Shown: one piece after another, positions 53,873 through 61,358 of the stretch | How positions within the stretch are numbered: position 1 is the stretch's first letter | How the letters are laid out: the number at the start of each line of letters is the position of its first letter | Assembly: GCF_900103625.1 (NCBI RefSeq) | Contig: NZ_LT629700.1 | Location: 62,001 to 126,000, forward strand | Origin: Corynebacterium mycetoides | Lineage (GTDB): Bacteria > Actinomycetota > Actinomycetes > Mycobacteriales > Mycobacteriaceae | DNA length: 64,000 nucleotides | Reading direction: 5' to 3' | The notes under the pieces: generated by a model | What the model saw: only the letters and a program-made list of their open reading frames with translations | Told to the model about the DNA's origin: nothing | Databases searched by the model: none | Program-made: the position numbers and the translations under genes

Positions 53873-54058
53873 GTGAAGGATCGCAAAAGGCGGCGCGCCA
53901 AGCGCACCGCCGAGGTGGACTACGACCGCGACGCGGACATCGCGGTACCGCGCGAACGGGGCGACGACCGGTTCGTCGTCTTAGATGAGGACGCCGCGCC
54001 CCCGCTTGACCTTCTGGAATATTTGGAGGACGAGCGCCCGCCACACTACGGGGCTTGA
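53873..54058 (+). CDS. Small conserved hypothetical protein
   Basis: A 61-residue protein with a strongly basic start (KDRKRRRAKRTAEVDYDRD) and acidic end (DLLEYLEDERPPHYG). I know of no function. The GTG at 53873 is 21 bases behind the MoaB-like stop, and the same small gene occupies this place in C. glutamicum as far as I recall. The last 13 bases overlap the end of mscL on the other strand. Confidence 0.65.
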   Translation: MKDRKRRRAKRTAEVDYDRDADIAVPRERGDDRFVVLDEDAAPPLDLLEYLEDERPPHYGA

Positions 54059-54453
54059 GTCGGGTTCTTTCCTGCCAGCAGGTCGCGGATCTCGGTGAGC
54101 AGCTCGGTATCGGTGGGAGCGGGCTCGTCCTCGCTGATGCCGCGGTGGCGCTTCTGCATCTCGTCGAGCTTGTTCATCGGGGCGACGATGAAGAAGTAGA
54201 CCACGGCGGCGATGAGCAGGAAGTTGATGATTGCGGTGAGCAGCGCCCCGAAGTTCAGCGTGGTGGCCTCGTTGCCGGGGATGATCTGGTAGCCGAACCC
54301 GAACTCGGCTCCGCCGATGGTGGAGATGAGCGGGTTGATGATGTTGTCGGAAAACGCGGTGACGATGGACGTGAACGCGGCGCCGATGACGACACCGACC
54401 GCCAGGTCGATGACGTTGCCGCGCATGATGAAGTCTCTAAAGCCTTTGAGCAT
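54046..54453 (-). CDS. mscL: Large-conductance mechanosensitive channel
   Basis: A 135-residue channel protein. MLKGFRDFIMRGNVIDLAVGVVIGAAFTSIVTAF is the N-terminal amphipathic helix and first membrane helix, and INFLLIAAVVYFFIVAPMNKL the second; the cytoplasmic helix follows (TDTELLTEIRDLLAGK). Homopentamers open on membrane tension to release osmolytes after hypo-osmotic shock. Length agrees with the family (about 136). Confidence 0.95.
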   Translation of the reverse strand: MLKGFRDFIMRGNVIDLAVGVVIGAAFTSIVTAFSDNIINPLISTIGGAEFGFGYQIIPGNEATTLNFGALLTAIINFLLIAAVVYFFIVAPMNKLDEMQKRHRGISEDEPAPTDTELLTEIRDLLAGKNPTQAP

Positions 54454-54471
54454 AAGGGCAAGTGTAGACGG

Positions 54472-55101
54472 TCAACCGCCGCGAGGAGGGCTAAGAACGA
54501 GCGTCAGCGGCGAGGACAGTGACGCGGCGGCCACCGCCGCGGCGTCCGCGTTTGGTAGCAGCAGCATCACCGTGCCCTCCTCGCCGCCGGCGAGGACAAC
54601 GCGGCCGCCGGACGCGATCGTCGCGGGGCGGGTGCCGTCGGGCATGACGGTGATAACGTCGACAGTGGCGCCGTGGCGCAGCATGGGGATGATGTCGGGT
54701 TCGGCCAGGGCGACCGGCACCATGGAATAGGACTCGGGTGGCTCGCCGGCCACGAGCTCGCGCGTGAGATCGGGCCCGACCAGGCGCGTCGACGTCACCA
54801 CCTCCCCGCGGGATGCGGGGGCGGCGAGGATCTGCCCCTCGGCGGCGCTGAGCTCCCGCAGGGCGTTGTCCGGGATCACGCCGCCGGGCATCCGGGTCAG
54901 CTGCAGGTGGGCCGCGCCCACGACCTCGCCCGCGCCGACCGGTTGCGCGAACGTGACCACGAGGGGGTCGGCGCCGCGCTGGTGCGCCACGTTGATGCCG
55001 GCGGCCACAACGAGCCCGGCGGCGATAACCCGGCGGACCGCGACGTTTCGGCGGTAGCCCGGTTCGCGCGCCACCTCGAGCGCCCTGTCAAACCCTTTCA
55101 C
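54472..55101 (-). CDS. SAF-domain (CpaB/RcpC-like) membrane-anchored protein
   Basis: A 209-residue protein with a hydrophobic segment near residues 24-41 (VRRVIAAGLVVAAGINVA). The following SAF domain has VVTFAQPVGAGEVVGAAHLQLTRMPGGVIPDNALRELSAAEGQILAAPASRGEVVTSTRLVGP, the order seen in CpaB/FlgA-type proteins. No pilus assembly genes are nearby. It probably acts at the cell envelope, but the role is unknown. The GTG at 55099-55101 is the only start before the next hairpin-free gap; it lies between mscL and fthC on the same strand. Confidence 0.72.
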   Translation of the reverse strand: MKGFDRALEVAREPGYRRNVAVRRVIAAGLVVAAGINVAHQRGADPLVVTFAQPVGAGEVVGAAHLQLTRMPGGVIPDNALRELSAAEGQILAAPASRGEVVTSTRLVGPDLTRELVAGEPPESYSMVPVALAEPDIIPMLRHGATVDVITVMPDGTRPATIASGGRVVLAGGEEGTVMLLLPNADAAAVAAASLSSPLTLVLSPPRGG

Positions 55102-55137
55102 AGCCCTATTTGACGGCCGCGGGGCGCGGACGGTTCC

Positions 55138-55698
55138 CTAGAGCTGGCGGACCCCGGTTTCCGTAATCACGGCGGCGACGGGGATGTCGTGGGATTCGTG
55201 GGGGACCACGTCGACGAGCTCCCGCTCGTAGACGACGGCGACGGTGGGGGCTACCACGCCGTGCAGAGCGCGGTCGTAGTACCCGGCGCCCTTGCCCAGC
55301 CTCATGCCCGCGGCGTCGACGGCGAGCGCCGGCACGATAATCGCGCTCATCGAGTGCAGCACCCGCGAGGTAAAGCGGGCGCCCCCCGGCTCGGCGATGC
55401 CGAACGCTCCGGCCACCGGGGCGCCGGTGTGCGGCGACCAGCGCAGGGTGCCGTCGTCACGCGAGACGGGCAGGAACACGCGGCGGCTCGCCCGGGCCAG
55501 GGCGGGGAGGAAACTGTCGCCCCCGGGTTCGAGCGGCAGCGGCGCGTACGCCGCGACGTTCCCGGCGCCCAGCGCGGCGAGGTAGCGCGCCGCGTGCCGG
55601 GTGATCGCGGCATCCAGGTCGCGCTTGCGGGCGGGGTGGGCGCTGAGGTGGCGTCGATAAGCGAGGTGCTCCTCGCGCAACGACTGTTTGTCGGACAT
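55138..55698 (-). CDS. fthC: 5-formyltetrahydrofolate cyclo-ligase
   Basis: A 186-residue ATP-dependent enzyme converting 5-formyl-THF to 5,10-methenyl-THF. The N-terminal LREEHLAYRRHL, the substrate region VFLPVSRDDGTLRWSPH, and the family signature DAAGMRLGKGAGYYDRAL followed by VVYERELVDVVPHESHDIPVAAVITETG are clear. It is divergent from galU with 46 bp between starts. Confidence 0.92.
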   Translation of the reverse strand: MSDKQSLREEHLAYRRHLSAHPARKRDLDAAITRHAARYLAALGAGNVAAYAPLPLEPGGDSFLPALARASRRVFLPVSRDDGTLRWSPHTGAPVAGAFGIAEPGGARFTSRVLHSMSAIIVPALAVDAAGMRLGKGAGYYDRALHGVVAPTVAVVYERELVDVVPHESHDIPVAAVITETGVRQL

Positions 55699-55744
55699 AG
55701 GGGAATACTCTCACAGCGACCGCGCCCGGGTAAGCTGCTATCTC

Positions 55745-56674
55745 ATGCGGACAACCAGTGAGAACCTTTCGCCCGGCATGAGGACTGTCGTCGTTCCGGC
55801 CGCCGGCATGGGGACCCGATTCCTCCCGGCGACCAAGACAGTGCCGAAGGAGTTGTTGCCCGTGGTGGACACGCCGGGCATCGAGCTGATCGCGGAGGAG
55901 GCCGCCGAGGCTGGTGCGCAGCGGCTGGTGATCATCACCGCCCCCGAAAAGCAGGAGATCATGCGCCATTTCGGCGAGTTCGAGGCGCTGTGCGAGACGC
56001 TGTCCGAGCGGGGCAAGACCGCCCAGGTGGAAAAGGTCGCGCGAGCCGCGAAGCTTATCGACGCCGTCTCGGTGGTTCAGGAAAAGCCCCTCGGCCTCGG
56101 CCACGCGGTTGGCTGCGCGGAATCCGCGCTGGATGACGACGAGGATGTCGTCGCCGTCATGCTGCCGGACGACCTGGTGCTGCCGACCGGTGTGATGGAG
56201 AAGATGATGCAGGTGCGCGAGCGCCTCGGCGGTTCCGTGCTGTGCGCGTTCAACGTCACGCGCGAGGAGGTGTTCAACTACGGGGTGTTCGACGTGGAGG
56301 AGATTGATGCCGGCTTCGACGGTTTCGCCGTGAAGCGGGTCCGCGGCATGGTGGAAAAGCCCGCCCCGGAGGACGCACCCTCAACCCTGGTTGCCACGGG
56401 CCGCTACCTGCTCGACCGCGGGATTTTCGACGCGCTGCGGCGCATCACCCCGGGGAAGGGGGGCGAGCTGCAGCTCACCGACGCCATCGAGCTGATGATC
56501 CAGGAGGGCCACCCCGTGCACGTCGTGGTGCACGAGGGGAAGCGCCACGACTTGGGCAACCCGGGCGGCTACATTCCGGCCAACGTCGATTTCGGGTTGC
56601 GGGATGAGAAGTACGGGCCGGCGCTCTACACCGCCATCAAGGCGATCCTGCGCGAGTACGAAGCCGAAATGTAG
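55745..56674 (+). CDS. galU: UTP-glucose-1-phosphate uridylyltransferase
   Basis: A 309-residue nucleotidyltransferase making UDP-glucose for cell-wall arabinogalactan, trehalose and glycogen. Signature VVPAAGMGTRFLPATKTVPKELLPVVDTP (nucleotide-binding loop) at residues 15-43. EKPLGLGHAVGCA and VMLPDDLVL, containing the metal-binding Asp, follow, and KGGELQLTDAI and HDLGNPGGYIPANV close the sugar site. The ATG at 55745 is taken because the upstream extension would run into the fthC promoter. Confidence 0.95.
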   Translation: MRTTSENLSPGMRTVVVPAAGMGTRFLPATKTVPKELLPVVDTPGIELIAEEAAEAGAQRLVIITAPEKQEIMRHFGEFEALCETLSERGKTAQVEKVARAAKLIDAVSVVQEKPLGLGHAVGCAESALDDDEDVVAVMLPDDLVLPTGVMEKMMQVRERLGGSVLCAFNVTREEVFNYGVFDVEEIDAGFDGFAVKRVRGMVEKPAPEDAPSTLVATGRYLLDRGIFDALRRITPGKGGELQLTDAIELMIQEGHPVHVVVHEGKRHDLGNPGGYIPANVDFGLRDEKYGPALYTAIKAILREYEAEM

Positions 56675-56677
56675 TCT
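56672..56677 (+). promoter_or_regulatory. -10 box TAGTCT of the moeA-like gene, inside the galU stop codon
   Basis: TAG of galU provides the first half of the box; seven bases later comes the ATG at 56685. It has the same layout as the purN promoter. Confidence 0.55.
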
Positions 56678-56684
56678 GCCTGGT

Positions 56685-57944
56685 ATGTCCCCTATGCGCA
56701 GTGTTGAGGACCAGTTGGCCATCGTGGTCGACGCCGCGCCCGTCCCGGAGCCCATCCGCGTCGGGATCACGGACGCCCTGGGGCTGATGTGTGCCGAGGA
56801 GGTCGCCGCCGCGCACCCGCTCCCCGGCTTCGCGCAGGCGGCTGTCGACGGCTACGCGGTGCGCGCGGTGGACGTGGGTGGCGAGGCGCCGCTCGGTGCG
56901 CAGCACGTCCCCCCGGAGCGCTCGCTGCCCGTCGTCGGCGAGGTGGCCGCGGGCTCGCAGAAGCCCTTGCGCCTGCAGCCGAAGCAGGCGGTGCGCGTCG
57001 CCACGGGCGCGCCCCTGCCCACGCTTGCCGACGCCGTGCTACCGCTCCAGTGGAGCGACCGCGGCCGCAAACGCATGACGCCCACGCGGCCCGTGCGCAC
57101 CGGCGACTTCGTGCGCAAGGCGGGCGACGACATCCAACCGGGCGACGTCGCGGTGCGCCAGGGTTCCGTCATCGGGCCCGCGCAGATCGGGCTGCTGGCC
57201 GCAACGGGGCGCGACAAGGTGCTGGTCTACCCGCGTCCGCGCGTCACGGTCATGTCCTACGGGCTCGAACTCGTCGACATCGAGCGCGACCCCGGCCTGG
57301 GCCAGGTCTTCGACGTCGCCTCCTACGCCGTCGCGGCCGCTGCGAGGGAGGCGGGCGCCGCTGTCACCCGCGCCGGCATCATTAACGCGGAGCCGCGCGC
57401 GCTGAAGGAGACGGTCGCCCACCAGGCGTCGAGAAGCGAAATGCTCATCATCACCGGCGCGGTCGGCGGCAGCGGGGCGGAACCCATGCAGGAGGTGCTG
57501 CGCGAGCTGGGCGACCTCGACACCACGCGGGTGGCCATGCACCCCGGCTCGGTCCAGGGGTTCGGGCTCATCGGCGAGGAGCGCGTGCCCGTCTTCCTGC
57601 TGCCGTCGAACACGGTGAGCTCGCTGGTGATCTTTGAAACGCTCGTGCGGCCGGTCATCCGCATGTCGCTGGGCAAGGCGGTGCCGACACGCAGGACGGT
57701 CAAGGCGCGCTCGCTCGGCCGCATCGAGTCGCTTCCGGGGCGCCTCGGTCTTGTGCGGGGACGCCTCATGCGCGACGCCGACACCGGCGACTACCTGGTG
57801 CAGGGGCTTGGCGGGGCGGAGGGCGCGCCGGCGCACCTGTTGGCGGGGTTCGCCGAGGCCAACGCGCTCGTCATTGTCCCGGTAGATGTCACCGAGGTAC
57901 GCCCGGGTGACCTCGTGGACGTCGAGTTCCTCCAGCAGCGCTAG
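56685..57944 (+). CDS. glp: MoeA-like protein Glp (gephyrin-like, probable cell-division role)
   Basis: A 419-residue MoeA-fold protein: domain I/II around AAHPLPGFAQAAVDGYAVRA and GEVAAGSQKPLRLQPKQAVRVATGAPLPTLADAVLP, then the MogA-like domain and a C-terminal beta domain. Several catalytic MoeA motifs are changed: the Asp-bearing GGVSVGDYD loop reads GAVGGSGAEPMQ; MKPGKP reads MHPGSV; LPGNPVS reads LPSNTVS. In C. glutamicum a MoeA-derived protein, Glp, binds FtsZ and its membrane receptor GlpR, whose gene lies two genes downstream here. I therefore favour Glp over a working molybdopterin molybdotransferase. Leaderless start at 56685. Confidence 0.8.
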   Translation: MSPMRSVEDQLAIVVDAAPVPEPIRVGITDALGLMCAEEVAAAHPLPGFAQAAVDGYAVRAVDVGGEAPLGAQHVPPERSLPVVGEVAAGSQKPLRLQPKQAVRVATGAPLPTLADAVLPLQWSDRGRKRMTPTRPVRTGDFVRKAGDDIQPGDVAVRQGSVIGPAQIGLLAATGRDKVLVYPRPRVTVMSYGLELVDIERDPGLGQVFDVASYAVAAAAREAGAAVTRAGIINAEPRALKETVAHQASRSEMLIITGAVGGSGAEPMQEVLRELGDLDTTRVAMHPGSVQGFGLIGEERVPVFLLPSNTVSSLVIFETLVRPVIRMSLGKAVPTRRTVKARSLGRIESLPGRLGLVRGRLMRDADTGDYLVQGLGGAEGAPAHLLAGFAEANALVIVPVDVTEVRPGDLVDVEFLQQR

Positions 57945-57948
57945 CGGC

Positions 57949-58623
57949 GTGCACACAGTGCTCACTCTTTTCGGCTTCGGCTCGCCCGCCCGCCCGCCGG
58001 GCTGGCCGGAGGCCACCGCGCAGGTCACGCTCGCCGCGGGAAACACGGTGCGCCTGCGGCCCCTGCGCTCGAGCGACGGGCGCGACTGGTCGCGCTACCG
58101 CCTCGCCGACGAACGCTGGCTCAAACCCGTCGAGCCCACAGTGCCCTCGACGTGGGCGGCCGCCCACACCCCGGCGGCGTGGCGCGCCACATATGCAAAC
58201 CTGCGCGGGCTCGCCGGCGACGGCGCGGTCGTCCCGCTCGCGATCGAGGTCGACGGCAGGTTTGCCGGTCAGGTCACCCTCGGCAACATCCAGCACGGCT
58301 CGGTCGGGGAGTGCTGGATCGGCTACTGGGTCCACTCCGCCTTCATGGGCCGCGGTGTGGCCACGGCCGCGTGCGCGCTCGGCACCGACCACGCCTTCGG
58401 CCGGGTGGGGATGCACCGCGTGACCGCGACCTACCTTCCCTCCAACCCCGCCTCGGGCCGGGTTCTTACGTCCTGCGGTTACCGCGCGGAGGGCTACATG
58501 CGGGAAAACCTCCACATCGACGGCCGGTGGCGCGACCACCACTTCGTGGCGCTCAACGTGGACGACTACGCCACCACCGCCGTGGAGAGACTGAAGTCCG
58601 CCGGGAAAATTCGGCGTGCCTGA
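57949..58623 (+). CDS. GNAT-family acetyltransferase, RimJ/RimL type
   Basis: A protein of about 224 residues with the RimJ-like GNAT order: VRLRPLRSSDGRDWSRYRLADERWL, VDGRFAGQVTLGNIQHGSVGECWIGYWV, the acetyl-CoA site HSAFMGRGVATAACALGTDHAF, and the C-terminal LTSCGYRAEGYMRENLHIDGRWRDHHFVAL. Such enzymes acetylate N-terminal residues of ribosomal proteins or other targets. GTG at 57949, four bases after glp, is used; GTG at 57958 is an alternative. It sits between glp and glpR in one probable operon. Confidence 0.85.
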   Translation: MHTVLTLFGFGSPARPPGWPEATAQVTLAAGNTVRLRPLRSSDGRDWSRYRLADERWLKPVEPTVPSTWAAAHTPAAWRATYANLRGLAGDGAVVPLAIEVDGRFAGQVTLGNIQHGSVGECWIGYWVHSAFMGRGVATAACALGTDHAFGRVGMHRVTATYLPSNPASGRVLTSCGYRAEGYMRENLHIDGRWRDHHFVALNVDDYATTAVERLKSAGKIRRA

Positions 58624-58700
58624 GCGTGTCGCGGTCGCCGGGCAGATAGCCTGAACACGGATTTTCCCGTTCGCCCCGCTGCAGAAAGGTGGCCACCCCT

Positions 58701-59738
58701 ATGGGCAGCCTCAGCCTGATCATCGTGCTGATCATCGTCGTCTGGGTCATCGTGCTAGCGCCCATCGTCATGGACAGCACGAAGCCGATCCGCCACTCCG
58801 GCGACGGCTACGACGCCACGCGCGTGCTCCACTCCGGTGGCAGCGAGCCGGTCGCGCCCCGCCGCCGCCCGAAGCTGTCCACCGCCGACGTGCACCAGCA
58901 CGATCATGACGACGCCGGCGACTTCGAGGTCGTCGAGGCCGTCGAGGTTGTTGATGCGGTGCAGCCCTCCCGGGAAACCGTGCCCGCCGTGGCGGACAAC
59001 CTCGTCGAAGGCGAGGTCGTTGGCGAGGTCGTTGCCGAGGAGACGGGTGGCTCCACCGCCCTGTCGGTGCTGCGGGAACGCGACGCCGCCGATGCGGAAC
59101 ACGTCGAGCCCGTTGAGCAGGGCTACTACGACCTCGCGGAGTCCTACTCCTCGCCGGCTGATTACGGCTACGGTGACGACGCGGTAGAAAATGCGGTGGA
59201 AGATGCGGTAGAAGCCCAACCAGAACCCGACACCGAACCCGACACCGTCCCTGAAATCGAGTCCGAGGGCCAGGACTCCTCCGGCGAGCTCACGGAGGAG
59301 GAGATCGCCTTTGCCCAGAACCGCCGCGGGCGCGGCGGCTGGGATCCCGTCCGGGAGCGCGCGGCGCGCGCGGACCGGTTCCAGCGCCGCCAGCGCACGC
59401 TGCTGGGCCTGATCATCGCCGACGTCCTCGCGTTCGTTGCGGCGTTCGTGGCGGGCGGCTGGGTGTGGGCTCTGCCGGCGCTGACGATCGCCCTGACGGT
59501 CTGGTACATGGTGGCGCTGCGTTCCGTCGTGCGCCAGGAACGGGCGTTGCATGCACGCCGCGTGCGCCAGCTCCGCCGCGCCCGCCTGGGCGTGGTCACC
59601 GCGCAGCCCGGCCAGCGCCGCGTGCCCGGCGCGATCATCGTCGAGCTTGATGATGAGAGCCCGGATTTCGCCAACCTCGCGAGCAGCCAGCGCGCCGCCG
59701 TGCAGTACGAGTACGACGACTACCACCGGGCGAGCTAG
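58701..59738 (+). CDS. glpR: Divisome protein SepX/GlpR
   Basis: A 345-residue membrane protein. One N-terminal helix (MGSLSLIIVLIIVVWVIVLAPIV, residues 1-22) is followed by DSTKPIRHSGDGYDATRVLHSGG, typical of SepX. A long acidic, repeat-like cytoplasmic region follows (residues 60-210, with VEGEVVGEVV and AVENAVEDAVEAQPEPDTEPDT). Then come two helices (LLGLIIADVLAFVAAFVAGGW and ALPALTIALTVWYMVAL) and a basic tail. In C. glutamicum GlpR is the membrane receptor for Glp at the septum; in Streptomyces SepX acts in septum stability. ATG at 58701 is preferred over GTG 58689 because of the AAAGG position. Confidence 0.85.
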   Translation: MGSLSLIIVLIIVVWVIVLAPIVMDSTKPIRHSGDGYDATRVLHSGGSEPVAPRRRPKLSTADVHQHDHDDAGDFEVVEAVEVVDAVQPSRETVPAVADNLVEGEVVGEVVAEETGGSTALSVLRERDAADAEHVEPVEQGYYDLAESYSSPADYGYGDDAVENAVEDAVEAQPEPDTEPDTVPEIESEGQDSSGELTEEEIAFAQNRRGRGGWDPVRERAARADRFQRRQRTLLGLIIADVLAFVAAFVAGGWVWALPALTIALTVWYMVALRSVVRQERALHARRVRQLRRARLGVVTAQPGQRRVPGAIIVELDDESPDFANLASSQRAAVQYEYDDYHRAS

Positions 59739-60301
59739 TGCGCCGCGCGGTTTTAACGGCTGCGCTTCTCAACCTCGCGTACTTCATCGTCGAGTTCGCC
59801 GCCGCCCTCGCCCTCGGGTCGGCGGCACTGTTCGCCGATTCTGTCGACTTCCTTGAGGACACCGCCATCAACCTGCTCGTGTTCTTCGCCGCAGCGTGGC
59901 CGCTCGCCCGCCGGCAGGTGGCGGGGCGGGTGCTGGCAGGCCTGATCCTCGTGCCGGCGTTCGCCGCGCTCGGCATGGCGGTGTACAAGATCGTGCACCC
60001 CGTGCCCCCCTCGGCCGAGGGACTGACGCTCATCGCGGTGGGAGCGTTCGCGGTCAACCTGCTGTGCGCTGCCATTCTCGCGCAGGTGCGCGGCACGGGC
60101 GAGTCGCTCGCCACCGGGGCGTGGCTCGCCGCGCGGAACGACGCCCTGGGCAGCATCTTGATCATCGCCGCCGGCCTGCTCACCTTCGTCTATCCCACCG
60201 CGTGGTTCGATATCATCGTGGGGCTGATCATCGCCGCGGTGAACTTCTCGGCCGCCAAGGAAGTGTGGGAAGAAGCTAGCGCTACTGAACGTCTGAGCTA
60301 G
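59738..60301 (+). CDS. Short cation-diffusion-facilitator-like membrane protein
   Basis: A 187-residue protein with six hydrophobic helices and no cytoplasmic C-terminal domain. The segment ALFADSVDFLEDTAINLLVFF aligns with CDF helix 2 and AARNDALGSILIIAAGLL with helix 5, where active transporters have HxxxD. Here DFLED and NDALG keep aspartates but have no histidine, so metal specificity may be altered or lost. The GTG overlaps the glpR stop by one base (TAGTG), which indicates coupled translation. It overlaps tag by four bases, convergent. Confidence 0.7.
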   Translation: MRRAVLTAALLNLAYFIVEFAAALALGSAALFADSVDFLEDTAINLLVFFAAAWPLARRQVAGRVLAGLILVPAFAALGMAVYKIVHPVPPSAEGLTLIAVGAFAVNLLCAAILAQVRGTGESLATGAWLAARNDALGSILIIAAGLLTFVYPTAWFDIIVGLIIAAVNFSAAKEVWEEASATERLS

Positions 60302-60897
60302 GCCCACACGCCGGAGGCGCCGCGGCGCCACGTGCCTATCAGGTTGGTGTCGACAATGCCGGTGGACTCCATCAGCGCGTACATGTTGACGGGGCCGACG
60401 AACGTGAAACCGCGCGCCTTGAGATCCTTTGCCAGCTTCTCCGACTCGGGGGAAAAGGTCGGGATCTCCTCCACGGTGCGCGGCGCGGGCGTGTCGGCCG
60501 GCTGGTAGGACCACACAAACTCGCCCAGATGCGTGCCATCATCCCGCAGCGCGACCGTGGCCCGCGCGTTGCGCACGGCGGCCTCGAGTTTGCGCCGGTT
60601 GCGTATCAGCTTGGCGTCGTCGATCAAATGCTCCACGGAATCCATGGCCGCCACCGCGTCGGGGTCGAAGCCGTGGAAGGCCGCGCGCAGGGCGTCGCGT
60701 CGTTGCAGGACGAGGCGCCAGGACAGGCCGACCTGGAAGCCTTCGAGGCACAGCCGCTCGAACATGCCGCGCTCATCTCTCACGGGCATGCCCCACTCGG
60801 TGTCGTAGTAGTGGCGCAGCAGGGGGTCGGTGGCCGCCCACGGCGGGCGGGCGAGGCCGTCCTCGCCGATGACGGGACCGGAATCAGGAAGTGTCAT
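60298..60897 (-). CDS. tag: 3-methyladenine DNA glycosylase I
   Basis: A 199-residue alkylation-repair glycosylase. WAATDPLLRHYYDTEWGMPVRDERGMFERLCLEGFQVGLSWRLVLQRRDALRAAF is the Tag signature, followed by DDAKLIRNRRKLEAAVRNARA and LKARGFTFVGPVNMYALMESTGIVDTN. In E. coli Tag zinc is held by an N-terminal RCxW cysteine; here the corresponding sequence is RPPW and the C-terminal HxxxC is also absent (MYALMES..). It is therefore a zinc-less variant, as in other actinobacteria as far as I recall. Confidence 0.88.
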   Translation of the reverse strand: MTLPDSGPVIGEDGLARPPWAATDPLLRHYYDTEWGMPVRDERGMFERLCLEGFQVGLSWRLVLQRRDALRAAFHGFDPDAVAAMDSVEHLIDDAKLIRNRRKLEAAVRNARATVALRDDGTHLGEFVWSYQPADTPAPRTVEEIPTFSPESEKLAKDLKARGFTFVGPVNMYALMESTGIVDTNLIGTWRRGASGVWA

Positions 60898-60937
60898 GTC
60901 CTATCTGACTGTAGTTCGCCCCCGCGGGTTCCGCGGG

Positions 60938-60943
60938 TAATCT
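60938..60943 (+). promoter_or_regulatory. -10 box TAATCT of the DoxX gene
   Basis: TAATCT lies seven bases before the ATG at 60951 (leaderless), selecting that start over the GTG at 60945. Confidence 0.55.
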
Positions 60944-60950
60944 GGTGCGC

Positions 60951-61358
60951 ATGAACAGGCCCGCGGTCCGCGACTTCGCACTTCTCCTGCTGCGCGTGGT
61001 GCTCGGCGCCGTCTTTGTGGGGCGCGGCTACCGCCGCTGGTTTGAGACCGGGATGGGCGAGACCGCCCGCCAATTCGCGCAGTGGGCCGTCCCGCAGCCG
61101 CGGGTAAGCGCCTACCTGGCGGGAACGGTGGAGCTCATCGGCGGCTCCCTGCTCATTATCGGGCTGCTGACCACCCTGGTCGCCGGCGTGCTGGCGCTGT
61201 TGGCGGCCTCTGCGGCGTACTTCGTGCACATGGGCAACGGCTTTTTCGCCGAGGCCGGCGGCGTGGAATACCCGCTCGTGCTGGTTGCGGCGCTGTTTAT
61301 CGTGGTCGTGTTCGGCGCGGGGCGGGCGAGCCTCGATGGGGTGCTGACGCGTGCTTAG
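60951..61358 (+). CDS. DoxX family membrane protein
   Basis: A 135-residue protein with four hydrophobic segments and the DoxX signature FALLLLRVVLGAVFVGRGYRRWFETGM, then YLAGTVELIGGSLLIIGLLTTLVAGVLALL, and HMGNGFF near the end. The function of this family is unknown; mycobacterial DoxX forms a complex with superoxide dismutase and thioredoxin-like proteins. It overlaps the next gene by eight bases, so both are co-translated. Confidence 0.85.
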   Translation: MNRPAVRDFALLLLRVVLGAVFVGRGYRRWFETGMGETARQFAQWAVPQPRVSAYLAGTVELIGGSLLIIGLLTTLVAGVLALLAASAAYFVHMGNGFFAEAGGVEYPLVLVAALFIVVVFGAGRASLDGVLTRA

